Positions 52,762-60,780 of a stretch of DNA of 64,000 nt are shown here, piece by piece. The DNA is from Saccharothrix australiensis. GTDB lineage: Bacteria > Actinomycetota > Actinomycetes > Mycobacteriales > Pseudonocardiaceae. Every line of letters begins with the position of its first letter. Positions within the stretch are counted from its first letter, which is position 1. Below the pieces are notes generated by a model that worked only from the letters and a program-made list of their open reading frames with translations, ran no database searches and was not told the DNA's origin. The stretch is from NCBI RefSeq assembly GCF_003634935.1, contig NZ_RBXO01000001.1, positions 1,178,001 to 1,242,000 of the forward strand, given 5' to 3'. A program made the translations under genes and the position numbers.

Positions 52762-53844
52762 CTACAACCAGCGGTTCCGACGGAATATTCGGTACAGCGT
52801 CAGGCAGGCGACCAGGATGACCGTGATCACCATCGGGTAGCCGTACTTCCAGTGCGTCTCCGGCATGTAGTCGAAGTTCATGCCGTACACGCCCACCACC
52901 ATCGTCGGCACCGAGATGATGGCGACCCATGCGGAGATCTTGCGCATGTCCGAGTTCTGCTGGAGCGTGATCTTCGCCAGCGTCGCGTCGACCAGGGTGG
53001 TCAGCAGCTCGTCGAAGTTCATCACCCGCTCGGACACCTCGGTGAGGTGGTCGTCGACGTCGCGGAAGTACGAGCGCACCTGCTCCGGGATCAGCGGCGT
53101 GTAGCCCTCGGCGAGCCGGCGCAGCGGCACCGCCAGCGGCATCACGGCGCGGCGCAGCTCCAGCACCTCGCGCTTCATCAGGTAGATCTGGTCGGCGCTG
53201 ACCCGGCTGCGCGGCGCGAACACGAGCGCTTCCATCTGGTCGATGTCGTCCTCGATGTGGTCGGTCACCTCCAGGTAGTTGTCCACCACGTGGTCGGCGA
53301 TCGAGTACAGCACGGCGGCCGGGCCGACCCGCAGCTTCTCCGGGTCGTCCTCCAGCTCGCGGCGCACGGCGGCGAGGCCGGAGTGGTTGCCGTGCCGGAC
53401 CGTGACCACGAAGTCCCGGCCCAGGAAGACCATGATCTCGCCGCTCTCCACGATCTCGTTGGCCGTGTCCGGCGACGCGTTCTGCACGTACCGCACGGTC
53501 TTGAGCACCATGAACAGCGTGTTGTCGTAACGCTCCAGCTTGGGGCGCTGATGGGCGTGCACGGCGTCCTCCACGGCCAGCTCGTGCAGGCCGAACGTGT
53601 CCGCGACGCCCTGGATCTGCTCCTCGTCCGGCTCGTGCAGGCCGATCCAGACGAACCCGTCACCGCGCTTGCGGACCTCGTCCACGGCGTCGGTGTGCGA
53701 CCAGTGGCCGGTCAGCCGCGTGCCCTCGACGTACACGCCGCAGTCGACGACGTACGCCGACAGCGGCACGGGGATGGGCACCGACGGCCGGCCTCGGTCG
53801 GACGAGCGGCCTCTCAGGCCGCCGAGGGAGGGCAAGCTGCGCAC
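52762..53844 (-). CDS. corA: CorA-type magnesium/cobalt channel
   Basis: This 360-residue pentameric channel has the cytoplasmic funnel domain, a long coiled-coil helix (residues about 210-290 by position) and two C-terminal membrane helices with the selectivity signature YGMNF before the MPE loop. GTG 53844 has GGAGG 5 nt upstream and MRSLPSLGGL is a plausible start. Longer frames upstream are not favoured. The equivalent of mycobacterial Rv1239c, here followed by a 31-residue membrane ORF. Confidence 0.92.
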   Translation of the reverse strand: MRSLPSLGGLRGRSSDRGRPSVPIPVPLSAYVVDCGVYVEGTRLTGHWSHTDAVDEVRKRGDGFVWIGLHEPDEEQIQGVADTFGLHELAVEDAVHAHQRPKLERYDNTLFMVLKTVRYVQNASPDTANEIVESGEIMVFLGRDFVVTVRHGNHSGLAAVRRELEDDPEKLRVGPAAVLYSIADHVVDNYLEVTDHIEDDIDQMEALVFAPRSRVSADQIYLMKREVLELRRAVMPLAVPLRRLAEGYTPLIPEQVRSYFRDVDDHLTEVSERVMNFDELLTTLVDATLAKITLQQNSDMRKISAWVAIISVPTMVVGVYGMNFDYMPETHWKYGYPMVITVILVACLTLYRIFRRNRWL

Positions 53845-54139
53845 GGGTCCTCCAGACAGGGGGCGTCGACTCGCGATCACATGACGACGGCACGTCCCCG
53901 ACCGGACAGCGCTGGGCCTAGCTGCGTGCTGCGGACCCACCGGGGAGGACGCGCGAGGTACTCGCAGGATGGGGGTCGTTGCTCATCGGTGGTCCTCACC
54001 TCCTCGGGTCGGTCGTCCGCGGCGGTGGAGTCGCTCACAGACCAGTTGCCGAGGGTACTCCTCCCGCGTTCAGACTGTCGTCCCGGTCGTGAGGGTGTTC
54101 GATCACAGGCCCTCGACCAGTAGCCAACGGAGGCGTGCG
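53845..54139. other. corA-MaoC divergent intergenic region
   Basis: This 295-bp region holds both promoters. It has no convincing gene. GGAGG (54129-54133) is the MaoC ribosome site. Confidence 0.4.
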
Positions 54140-54646
54140 GTGCAGTTCGGGCGTTACTACGAGGAGTTCGAGGTCGGCGCGATCTACAAGCACTGGCCCG
54201 GCAAGACCGTGACCGAGTACGACGACCACCTGTTCTGCCTGCTGACCATGAACCACCACCCGCTGCACCTGGACGCGCACTACGCGGCGGAGACCACCGA
54301 CTTCGGCAAGAACGTGGTGGTCGGCAACTACGTCTACTCGCTGCTGCTGGGGATGTCCGTGCCGGACGTGTCGGGCAAGGCCATCGCGAACCTGGAAGTG
54401 GAGTCGTTGCGGCACATCAAGCCGACCTTCCACGGCGACACCATCTACGGTGAGACCGAGGTGCTCGACAAGACGCCGTCGAAGTCCAAGGACGACCGCG
54501 GCGTCGTGTACGTGGAAACCCGCGGCTACAAGCAGGACGGCACGGTCGTGTGCGTGTTCCGGAGGAAGGTGATGGTGCCCAAGCGCTCGTACGGCGACAG
54601 CCGCGGTGGCGAGCAGCCGGGCAGGCCGGAGCCTTCCGCCTGGTGA
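54140..54646 (+). CDS. MaoC-family acyl-CoA hydratase
   Basis: This 168-residue hotdog-fold protein has YYEEFEVGAIYKHWPGKTVTE, the D-x4-H pair in LTMNHHPLHLDAHYA (hydratase catalytic D/H), and VVVGNYVYSLLLGM. It matches the Rv2499c type of hydratase, which in mycobacteria lies beside citE (Rv2498c) and hydrates itaconyl- or related enoyl-CoA. Here citE and the acyl-CoA dehydrogenase are 11 kb away. GTG 54140 follows GGAGG by 6 nt. Confidence 0.87.
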   Translation: MQFGRYYEEFEVGAIYKHWPGKTVTEYDDHLFCLLTMNHHPLHLDAHYAAETTDFGKNVVVGNYVYSLLLGMSVPDVSGKAIANLEVESLRHIKPTFHGDTIYGETEVLDKTPSKSKDDRGVVYVETRGYKQDGTVVCVFRRKVMVPKRSYGDSRGGEQPGRPEPSAW

Positions 54647-54763
54647 GCCCCTGGCGCGGTCGGGCCGCCGAGCGGCCGGGTCCCGGTCGGGCTGTCGGGC
54701 CGCAGGTCGGAGCGCACGGGTCGGGTGCGGTGCCGCTGGTGCGGATTCGGACGAAGGAGTGAC

Positions 54764-55843
54764 GTGACGTCTCTGGACCTGGTGCGGCGGCGACTGTCCG
54801 AGTTCGCGCGCCTGGAAGCGCACGGCGTGTCGCCCCTCTACGAGCACCTGGCCGCGCACGCCGCCGCCGACCCGGAGGTCGCCGCCCTCCTCACCGCCGC
54901 GCCCGAGCGGTTCGCGTACCCGACGCTGTTCCTGGCGGCGGCGCACCGGCTGCTCCAGGCCGAGCCGTTCCACGAGCTGTCGAACTACTACCCGTCGCTG
55001 GGCGGCACGTACGGGGCGGACGAGCGCACCTGGCCGCTGTTCCGGTCGTTCGTGCTGGACCGGGCGGAGCGGATGCGGGAACTGGTCTCGACCCGGTCCA
55101 CGCAGACCAACGAGGTGCGCCGGGCCGCGCTGCTGTACCCGGCGGTCGCGATGGTGAAGGGGCCGGTCGGCCTGCTGGAGGTGGGCTGCGCGGCCGGCCT
55201 GCTGCTGGGGCTGGACCGGTACGGCTACCGGTTCCAGACCCAGCAGGCCGGGCAGCTCGTCGCCGGTCCGGCCAAGGCCGCGCTGGGGCTGCACTGCGCG
55301 CTGGAACTGGCTCCCGGCGCGGACCTGCCCAGGATCCCCAAGGCGGTGAAGGTGGCGGCCAGGGTGGGGCTGGACCGCGCGCCCGTCGACCTCGGCGACG
55401 AGGACGCCTACGCGTGGCTGGAGGCGTGCGTCTGGGCCGACCAGCCGGAGCGGCTGCGGTTGTTCGGCGTGGCCGCGGCGGTGCAGCGCAAGGCGCCGCC
55501 GGAGTTCGTGGTCGGTGACGCCGTGGCCGACCTCGCCGCGGCCGCCGCGCGCGTGCCCGCCGAGCTGCCGCTGGTGGTGCTGACCAGCAGCACCCTGGCC
55601 TACCTGCCGGGCGGCGAGTTCGTCCGCGCCCTGCGGGAACTGGACCGGCCGGTGTGGTGGGTCAGCCACGAGGCGTACGCGGAGGGCCTGGCGCACGTGC
55701 TGCCCGGCCGGGACGACCTGGCGGCGGACGGCGAGACGTTCGGGGTGCTCGGGCTGGTCCGGTTCGAGGGCGGCGAGGTCCGCTCGGCGAAGGCGCTCGC
55801 GAAGACCGCCCTGCACGGGCAGCGCCTGGTCTGGTTGCCCTGA
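54764..55843 (+). CDS. DUF2332 family protein, copy 2
   Basis: This 359-residue paralogue of the gene at 51481 retains TRSTQTNEVRRAALL, the glycine motif LLEVGCAAGLLLGLDRYGYR (its core VGCAAG), ELSNYYPSLGG near the N-terminus and LPLVVLTSSTLAYL. The middle and C-terminal parts differ enough to suggest old duplication. GTG 54764 has GAAGGAG 4-5 nt upstream. It is preceded by the MaoC gene. Confidence 0.8.
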   Translation: MTSLDLVRRRLSEFARLEAHGVSPLYEHLAAHAAADPEVAALLTAAPERFAYPTLFLAAAHRLLQAEPFHELSNYYPSLGGTYGADERTWPLFRSFVLDRAERMRELVSTRSTQTNEVRRAALLYPAVAMVKGPVGLLEVGCAAGLLLGLDRYGYRFQTQQAGQLVAGPAKAALGLHCALELAPGADLPRIPKAVKVAARVGLDRAPVDLGDEDAYAWLEACVWADQPERLRLFGVAAAVQRKAPPEFVVGDAVADLAAAAARVPAELPLVVLTSSTLAYLPGGEFVRALRELDRPVWWVSHEAYAEGLAHVLPGRDDLAADGETFGVLGLVRFEGGEVRSAKALAKTALHGQRLVWLP

Positions 55844-55934
55844 GGTCCGGTCGGAGTGCCCCGCCGCCCGTCGCCGCCGCGCCGCAACGCGGGTTGAACG
55901 GCCTGTGAACAGGGCTTGAACACCCGGCGCGCCG

Positions 55935-55950
55935 TCGCCCGAACGGGCGA
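55935..55950. terminator. Short hairpin between DUF2332 and Nudix genes
   Basis: TCGCCCG (55935-55941) and CGGGCGA (55944-55950) around AA, between convergent genes. Confidence 0.45.
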
Positions 55951-55956
55951 AGTCGA

Positions 55957-56370
55957 TCAGGCCCAGGGGAGCTGCCCCCACCCCCGGAGCGCCTCCAGGA
56001 GGCCCTCCGACAGCGGAAGTGTGGCCAAGATCGCAGTCGTCACCCATCGTGCGTCCGTAGCGTCGTCCCCCGCTCGGAGCACGCCGGATCGCACCTGGCA
56101 GGCGTAGTCGTGGATGTCGTAGAGACTGTGTGCGGCCGGTCGGGTGACGCTGCCGACGAACCGGCCCACTGTCACGGAGAGTCCGGTCTCCTCCAGGACT
56201 TCGCGGGTCAGCGCGGTCCGGTCGTCCTCGCCCGGCTCCACTCGTCCACCCGGTATCGACCACCGTCCCTCACCTGGCGGATTCGCCCTCCGCACGAGTA
56301 GTAGTCGCCCGTTGGAGTCATGGATGATGCCTCCGACACAGCGGATCAGGAAGGCGCGATCGGCGGTCAC
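55957..56370 (-). CDS. Nudix hydrolase
   Basis: This 137-residue hydrolase of nucleoside-diphosphate derivatives has the full Nudix box GGRVEPGEDDRTALTREVLEETGL (core GE..REVLEETG). Early strands LLLVRRANPPGEGRWSIPGG are typical. The target (an oxidised nucleotide or sugar nucleotide) is not predictable. It is monocistronic and convergent with the DUF2332 gene. Confidence 0.88.
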   Translation of the reverse strand: MTADRAFLIRCVGGIIHDSNGRLLLVRRANPPGEGRWSIPGGRVEPGEDDRTALTREVLEETGLSVTVGRFVGSVTRPAAHSLYDIHDYACQVRSGVLRAGDDATDARWVTTAILATLPLSEGLLEALRGWGQLPWA

Positions 56371-56513
56371 GGTGACTCAGCGTAGTCACACCGGAACGGC
56401 GGTGCAGCCGGCTACCCCAGGTGCGGTACAAAACTCCCAAGGTGCCGCGCGGTGCGGTACAACGGTTTTCACTGGCGCCAAACGGGTGCGGGTAGCGAAC
56501 GGGGTTGATCACC

Positions 56514-56672
56514 GTGAATCTGAAAAAGATTCTCACTTTCGCCGGGGTCGGCTTGCTCCTGTTCTTCCTCATCGCGGAGCCGCAGCAGGCGGCTCAGCTG
56601 GTGCAGAACATCCTGGGCACGCTGCGGGAAGCTGCTGAGGCGCTCATCACCTTCGTGAAACAATTGTTCTGA
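56514..56672 (+). CDS. 52-residue single-helix membrane protein
   Basis: This small protein (MNLKKILTFAGVGLLLFFLI then AEPQQAAQLVQNILGTLREA) has one N-terminal membrane helix and an amphipathic helix with small residues. Tail ALITFVKQLF. Actinobacteria carry similar short proteins next to PH-domain membrane proteins. GTG 56514 follows GGGG by 9 nt; TTG 56505 is the alternative. It precedes the PH-domain gene by 43 bp and may be its small partner. Confidence 0.7.
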   Translation: MNLKKILTFAGVGLLLFFLIAEPQQAAQLVQNILGTLREAAEALITFVKQLF

Positions 56673-56715
56673 GTCGCCCCCGGCTCCTCCCTCCCTACGG
56701 CGAGAGGTCGAAGGC

Positions 56716-57276
56716 ATGTTCGCACCACGCGACCCCGACGAGTACCTGCTCCCCACGGAGCGTCGGGTCATCCGGGTCCGCAGGCACTGGACCAGCCTGC
56801 TCTGGGATCTCCTGGAGGCGGCGGCGCTGCTCGCCGGCGCCATGATGATCTCGTACCTGCTGCCCGACAACCTGGGCGTGGTGCAGAACATCCTCTGGTA
56901 CGCGGCGCTGTTCGTGCTGCTCAGGCTGGCCTACTTCGTCATGGAGTGGTGGGTGGAGCGGATCGTGGTCACCGACAAGAGGTTCATGATCTCCTCGGGG
57001 GTCTTCGAGACCAAGGTCGCCATGATGCCGATCAGCAAGGTCACCGACCTGACCTACGAGCGCTCGGTGCTCGGGCGCATGTTCGGGTTCGGCACCCTGG
57101 TCGTGGAGTCGGCGGGTCAGATCCAGGCGCTCAACCGGATCGAGTACCTGCCCAACCCCGAGGAGGTCTACGACGCGATCTCGGAGTTGACCTTCGGCGA
57201 CAAGAAGGCGCAGGCGGAGCGCTTCTCGATGATCAAGGCGCAGCGGGCGGCGCGCGGGAAGAAGATGGTGCCGTAG
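56716..57276 (+). CDS. Bacterial PH-domain membrane protein
   Basis: This 186-residue protein has two membrane helices (LLWDLLEAAALLAGAMMISYL and LGVVQNILWYAALFVLLRLAYFVM, quoted by core LLWDLLEAAALL) followed by a bPH2 domain (WVERIVVTDKRFMISSGVFETKVAMMPISKVTDL; core TDKRF and PISKVTDL). A basic tail (KAQRAARGKK) ends it. Function unknown; YdbS-like proteins are the nearest named family. A small membrane protein precedes it. Confidence 0.87.
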   Translation: MFAPRDPDEYLLPTERRVIRVRRHWTSLLWDLLEAAALLAGAMMISYLLPDNLGVVQNILWYAALFVLLRLAYFVMEWWVERIVVTDKRFMISSGVFETKVAMMPISKVTDLTYERSVLGRMFGFGTLVVESAGQIQALNRIEYLPNPEEVYDAISELTFGDKKAQAERFSMIKAQRAARGKKMVP

Positions 57277-57290
57277 GTCAGACTGGGCGG

Positions 57291-58148
57291 GTGCGAATCG
57301 ACCTGCACACCCACTCGACCGAGTCCGACGGCACCGACACGCCCGCGGAACTGGTGGCCGCCGCGGCGGCCACCGGCCTGTCCGCGGTCGCGCTGACCGA
57401 CCACGACACCGCCGCAGGCTGGGCGGAGGCGGCCGACGCGCTGCCCGCCGGCCTGCGGCTGGTGCGCGGCGCGGAACTGTCGTGCGCGTCCGACGACGGC
57501 CGGGGCAGGGTCATCACCGTCCACCTGCTGGCCTACCTCTACGACCCGACCTCGCCCGCCCTGGTCGAGGAGCAGCTGCGGCTGCGCTCCGACCGGCGGC
57601 AGCGGCTGCGCAAGATGGCGCTGCGCATGGTCGAGGACGGGTTCCCCATCGACCCCGACGAGCTGATGGCGGCCATGCCCGCCGACGCGCCGGCGGGGCG
57701 TCCCCACCTCGCGATGGCCCTGATCCGGGCCGGCGTGGTCGCCACCGTGGACGAGGCGTTCGCCCGCTACCTGACCGGCGGGCGGTACTACGTGCCGCGC
57801 ACCGACACGCCGGTGGCCCGCGCCATCGAGATGATCTCCGAGGCGGGCGGGGTGACGGTGCTCGCGCACCCGTTCGCCGCCTCGCGCGGCCCGATCGTGT
57901 CGGACGGGGTGCTGGCGGACCTGGCGGAGCTGGGGCTGGCCGGTGTCGAGGTGGACCACCCCGACCACGACGCGGGCACCCGCGCCCGGCTGCGCGGGCT
58001 GGCCGGTGACCTGGGGCTGCTGGTGACGGGCTCGTCGGACTACCACGGCACCAACAAAACCGTGCGACTCGGCGCGGAGTCCACATCACCTGATGTGTTG
58101 GACGCGATCGCCGACCGGGCGACCGGGTGCAAGGTGCTGGTCGGTTAG
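57291..58148 (+). CDS. PHP-domain phosphoesterase (TrpH/RNase AM-like)
   Basis: This 285-residue PHP-fold metal enzyme has the four motifs: DLHTHSTESDG (H-x-H), ALTDHDT, E in RGAELSC and late SDYHG. Relatives (TrpH/YciV) are nucleotidases or 5'-3' exoribonucleases. GTG 57291 follows CAGACT by 6 nt, so it is probably leaderless. It is followed by the RecB-like nuclease gene with 76 bp between. Confidence 0.87.
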   Translation: MRIDLHTHSTESDGTDTPAELVAAAAATGLSAVALTDHDTAAGWAEAADALPAGLRLVRGAELSCASDDGRGRVITVHLLAYLYDPTSPALVEEQLRLRSDRRQRLRKMALRMVEDGFPIDPDELMAAMPADAPAGRPHLAMALIRAGVVATVDEAFARYLTGGRYYVPRTDTPVARAIEMISEAGGVTVLAHPFAASRGPIVSDGVLADLAELGLAGVEVDHPDHDAGTRARLRGLAGDLGLLVTGSSDYHGTNKTVRLGAESTSPDVLDAIADRATGCKVLVG

Positions 58149-58224
58149 GCCGCCCGCGTGAACCGACGTCGGCCGGTCGCGGGCAGTGCGTGGGCCGTCG
58201 GTGCCGCTCGGTAGCGTTGGCGCC

Positions 58225-59064
58225 GTGCAGGAGCAGTTGGGGTTCGACTTCGGCGCGATGCCGAAGAAGCTGGTGCGGGTGACGCCGGCCAAGCTCGCCA
58301 CGTGGGCGGACTGCCCGCGTCGGTTCCGCATGGCCTACCTCGACCGGCCCGCGCCGCCGCGCGGCGGCGCCTGGGCGCACAACACGCTGGGCGCGGTGGT
58401 GCACAACGCGCTGAAGGCGCTGTTCGACCTGCCCGCCGCCAAGCGGACGCCGGAGCAGGCCGTCGCGCTGCTGCACCGGCACTGGAAGAACGACGGCTTC
58501 CGCGACGAGGAGCAGGCCGCCGTCTACCGGGGCCGGGCCGAGGGCTGGGTGCGCGGCTACGTGGACGAGCTGGACACGTCCATCGAGCCGGTGGGCATCG
58601 AGCGCTGGGTGTCCACGCCCACGTCGAAGATCGTCGCCGAGGGCCGGGTCGACCGCATCGACCTGAGGGACGGCGAGCTGGTCATCGTCGACTACAAGAC
58701 CGGGCGGCACGCGCTGACCGTGGACGACGCCCGCGGCTCGCAGGCCCTGGCCTTGTACGCGCTGGCGGCGCGGCGTACCTTGCGCAAGCCGTGCCACCGG
58801 GTGGAGCTGCACCACCTGCCCACCGGCACGGTGTCGGTGTGGGAGCACACCGAGGAGAGCCTGGCCCGGCACGTGTCGCGGGCGGAGGAGGCGGCGGACG
58901 AGCTGGGTCTGGCCGGCGACACCCTCGCGGCGGGTGGCGACCCGGAGGTCCTGTTCCCGCCCCGCACCGGCAACCAGTGCACGTGGTGCGACTTCCGCCG
59001 CAGCTGCCCGGAGGGCCGGCAGGCGGCGCCGACACTCGATCCGTGGGCTCTGCTCGCGCCGTAG
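58225..59064 (+). CDS. RecB-family PD-(D/E)XK nuclease with Fe-S cysteines
   Basis: This 279-residue nuclease-fold protein has VDRIDLRDGELVIVDYKTG, where D and DYK form the PD-(D/E)XK core. Four cysteines, one in WADCPRRF and three in CTWCDFRRSC, resemble the iron-sulphur site of AddB/Cas4 nucleases. GTG 58225 is 7 nt after TAGCGT, so it is probably leaderless. It is the actinobacterial Rv2119-like type. No CRISPR or AddA partner is nearby. Confidence 0.85.
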   Translation: MQEQLGFDFGAMPKKLVRVTPAKLATWADCPRRFRMAYLDRPAPPRGGAWAHNTLGAVVHNALKALFDLPAAKRTPEQAVALLHRHWKNDGFRDEEQAAVYRGRAEGWVRGYVDELDTSIEPVGIERWVSTPTSKIVAEGRVDRIDLRDGELVIVDYKTGRHALTVDDARGSQALALYALAARRTLRKPCHRVELHHLPTGTVSVWEHTEESLARHVSRAEEAADELGLAGDTLAAGGDPEVLFPPRTGNQCTWCDFRRSCPEGRQAAPTLDPWALLAP

Positions 59065-59072
59065 GGAGATCC

Positions 59073-59369
59073 GTGACGAACGTGGAGACCGAGCCCAGGG
59101 CGCTGCGGGTCTGGCGCGGCGCGAGCGGCGCCGTGGCCGTGGGCCTCGTGCTGCTGGCCCTGGCGCTCATCGGCGTGCAGGTCTACGCGGGGTCGCACGA
59201 CCTGCCGGGGCCAGGCGTCGACGTGGTCGTGGGCCACGCCGTGGCGGCCGTGGTGGCGGTGGTGGCACAGATCTTCGCCGACCGCCGCACCGGCTGGGCG
59301 GCCACCACGTGCGGCCTGGTAGTCCTGGCAGCCGGCGCAACCGCCCTGTGGTCCTTCTGGTGGGCCTGA
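59073..59369 (+). CDS. Small three-helix membrane protein
   Basis: This 98-residue protein has membrane helices AVAVGLVLLALALIGVQVY, VVVGHAVAAVVAVVAQIF and CGLVVLAAGATALWSFWW. GTG 59073 follows GGGAGAT and lies 8 bp after the RecB-like gene, so it is co-transcribed. No family recognised. Confidence 0.78.
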   Translation: MTNVETEPRALRVWRGASGAVAVGLVLLALALIGVQVYAGSHDLPGPGVDVVVGHAVAAVVAVVAQIFADRRTGWAATTCGLVVLAAGATALWSFWWA

Positions 59370-59454
59370 GGAGCCGCCCAGCTAGCCAGGCCCACCCCCA
59401 GCCCGCACCCGCACCCCTGTCGCCCACTCGCCCGTCGCTCCTGCTCGCGCTCGC

Positions 59455-59858
59455 GAGGCCGCGTCGGTGGTTCGTGGCGCGGGTTTCGCCGATCACGCTC
59501 TTCGATCGGCGCAACCCGCCCCGCGAGCCGCCGACTAACAGGCGGCCGAGCCGCCCGACGGAGTCGGGCCATCCAACACAGCGAGGCCGCGTCGGTGGTT
59601 CGTGGCGCGGGTTTCGCCGATCACGCTCTTCGATCGGCGCAACCCGCCCCGCGAGCCGCCGACTAACAGGCGGCCGAGCCGCCCGACGGAGTCGGGCCAT
59701 CCAACACAGCGAGGCCGCGTCGGTGGTTCGTGGCGCGGGTTTGGCCGATCACGCTCTTCGATCGGCGTAACCCGCCCCGCGAGCCGCCGACTTCCAGGCG
59801 GCCGAGCCGCCCGACGGAGTCGGGCCAATCCAACACAGAGTCGGGCCAATCCAACACA
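59455..59858. repeat. Three 128-bp tandem repeats with hairpins
   Basis: Units begin at 59455, 59583 and 59711 with period 128. The first two are nearly identical and the third has a few changes. Each contains a stem (first: 59479-59494 with 59504-59519, one mismatch). Two 21-bp copies (59817-59837, 59838-59858) follow at the end. It fills the gap between two convergent genes. The period is not a multiple of three, so it is not coding. Confidence 0.88.
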
Positions 59859-59864
59859 ACCCGC

Positions 59865-60737
59865 TCAACACAGCCACGCCCGCCACGTCGGCAGCAGCGT
59901 CGCCAGGAGGGCGTCCGGGGCCTCGGTGTTCGGCGAGTGCATGACGCCCTTGAGCACGGCGAAGTCGGCGTCGAGGCGTTCGGCCATGTCGCGCTGCCCG
60001 GCGGCCGACCACGCGTCGTCCAGCTCGCCGCACATGACCAGGCACGGCACGCCCGACGTGCGCAGCACCCTCGCCAGCTTGGCGACCAGGTCCGGTTCGG
60101 TGCGCAGCGCGTCGCCCATGCCGAGCAGGCCGGCTGCGGTCGAGCGCAGGAAGCGCTCCTTGTAGAAGTCCTTCAGCTCCTGCGGGAGCAGCGACCAGCG
60201 CGGGTGCAGGGCCGCGCGTGCCTCGGTGAGCCGCTGCGACGCCTCGATACCCTGCTCGCGCAGGACGACCTCGCCGTAGTCGAGGGCGGTGCGGCGCTCG
60301 CCGGGCGGCAGCTCGGCCGGGCCGGACGACAGCAGCGTCAGGCCGGACACCGGCGCGCCCGCGAGCACCGCGCCGCGCGCCACCAGACCGCCGTAGGAGT
60401 GGCCGAGCAGCAGCACGCGCCGCCCGTCCGCCGCGAGCTTCTCCACCAGCTCGGCCAGCGCCGCGCCCAGGGACGCCGGGCGGTAGTCGGCCTCGGCGAG
60501 CGGGCCGGCGGACTCGTACTGGCCGGGCAGGTCGATCGCCACGACCTCCAGGCCCGCCTCGGAGATCGGGTCGAGCAGCGGGGCGAAGTCCTCCTTGGAC
60601 CCGGTGTACCCCGGTGTCAGCAGCGCCGTCGCGCCCAGGTCCGCGCCGGTGGCCGGCGCGCGCAGGGCGGCCACGGGGCCGAACCGACCGGGCAGGTCCA
60701 CGCGCTCCGCGCGGTGCGGACTGAGCTGCGAGTACAC
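59865..60737 (-). CDS. Alpha/beta hydrolase
   Basis: This 290-residue alpha/beta-hydrolase has the nucleophile elbow LLGHSYGGLV (serine), LTPGYTGSKEDF for the oxyanion region, an acid residue in MCGELDDAW and a histidine in KGVMHSPN. The LPGQYES motif recalls serine aminopeptidase S33-like members. The substrate is unknown. Its 3' end lies 7 bp from the 128-bp repeat block. Confidence 0.87.
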   Translation of the reverse strand: MYSQLSPHRAERVDLPGRFGPVAALRAPATGADLGATALLTPGYTGSKEDFAPLLDPISEAGLEVVAIDLPGQYESAGPLAEADYRPASLGAALAELVEKLAADGRRVLLLGHSYGGLVARGAVLAGAPVSGLTLLSSGPAELPPGERRTALDYGEVVLREQGIEASQRLTEARAALHPRWSLLPQELKDFYKERFLRSTAAGLLGMGDALRTEPDLVAKLARVLRTSGVPCLVMCGELDDAWSAAGQRDMAERLDADFAVLKGVMHSPNTEAPDALLATLLPTWRAWLC

Positions 60738-60780
60738 GCTTCGCAGTGTGCCGCACCGAGCGCGGGTGCGCGTGCCCGGA

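Noticed and set aside
59455..59838. CRISPR-like array
   Set aside because: The units are contiguous 128-bp repeats without unique spacers, and no cas genes lie nearby. The RecB-like gene is a lone actinobacterial type.
59602..60165. Coding frame through the 128-bp repeats
   Set aside because: The 128-bp period is not a multiple of three, so the frame changes per unit, and the translation is a low-complexity artefact.
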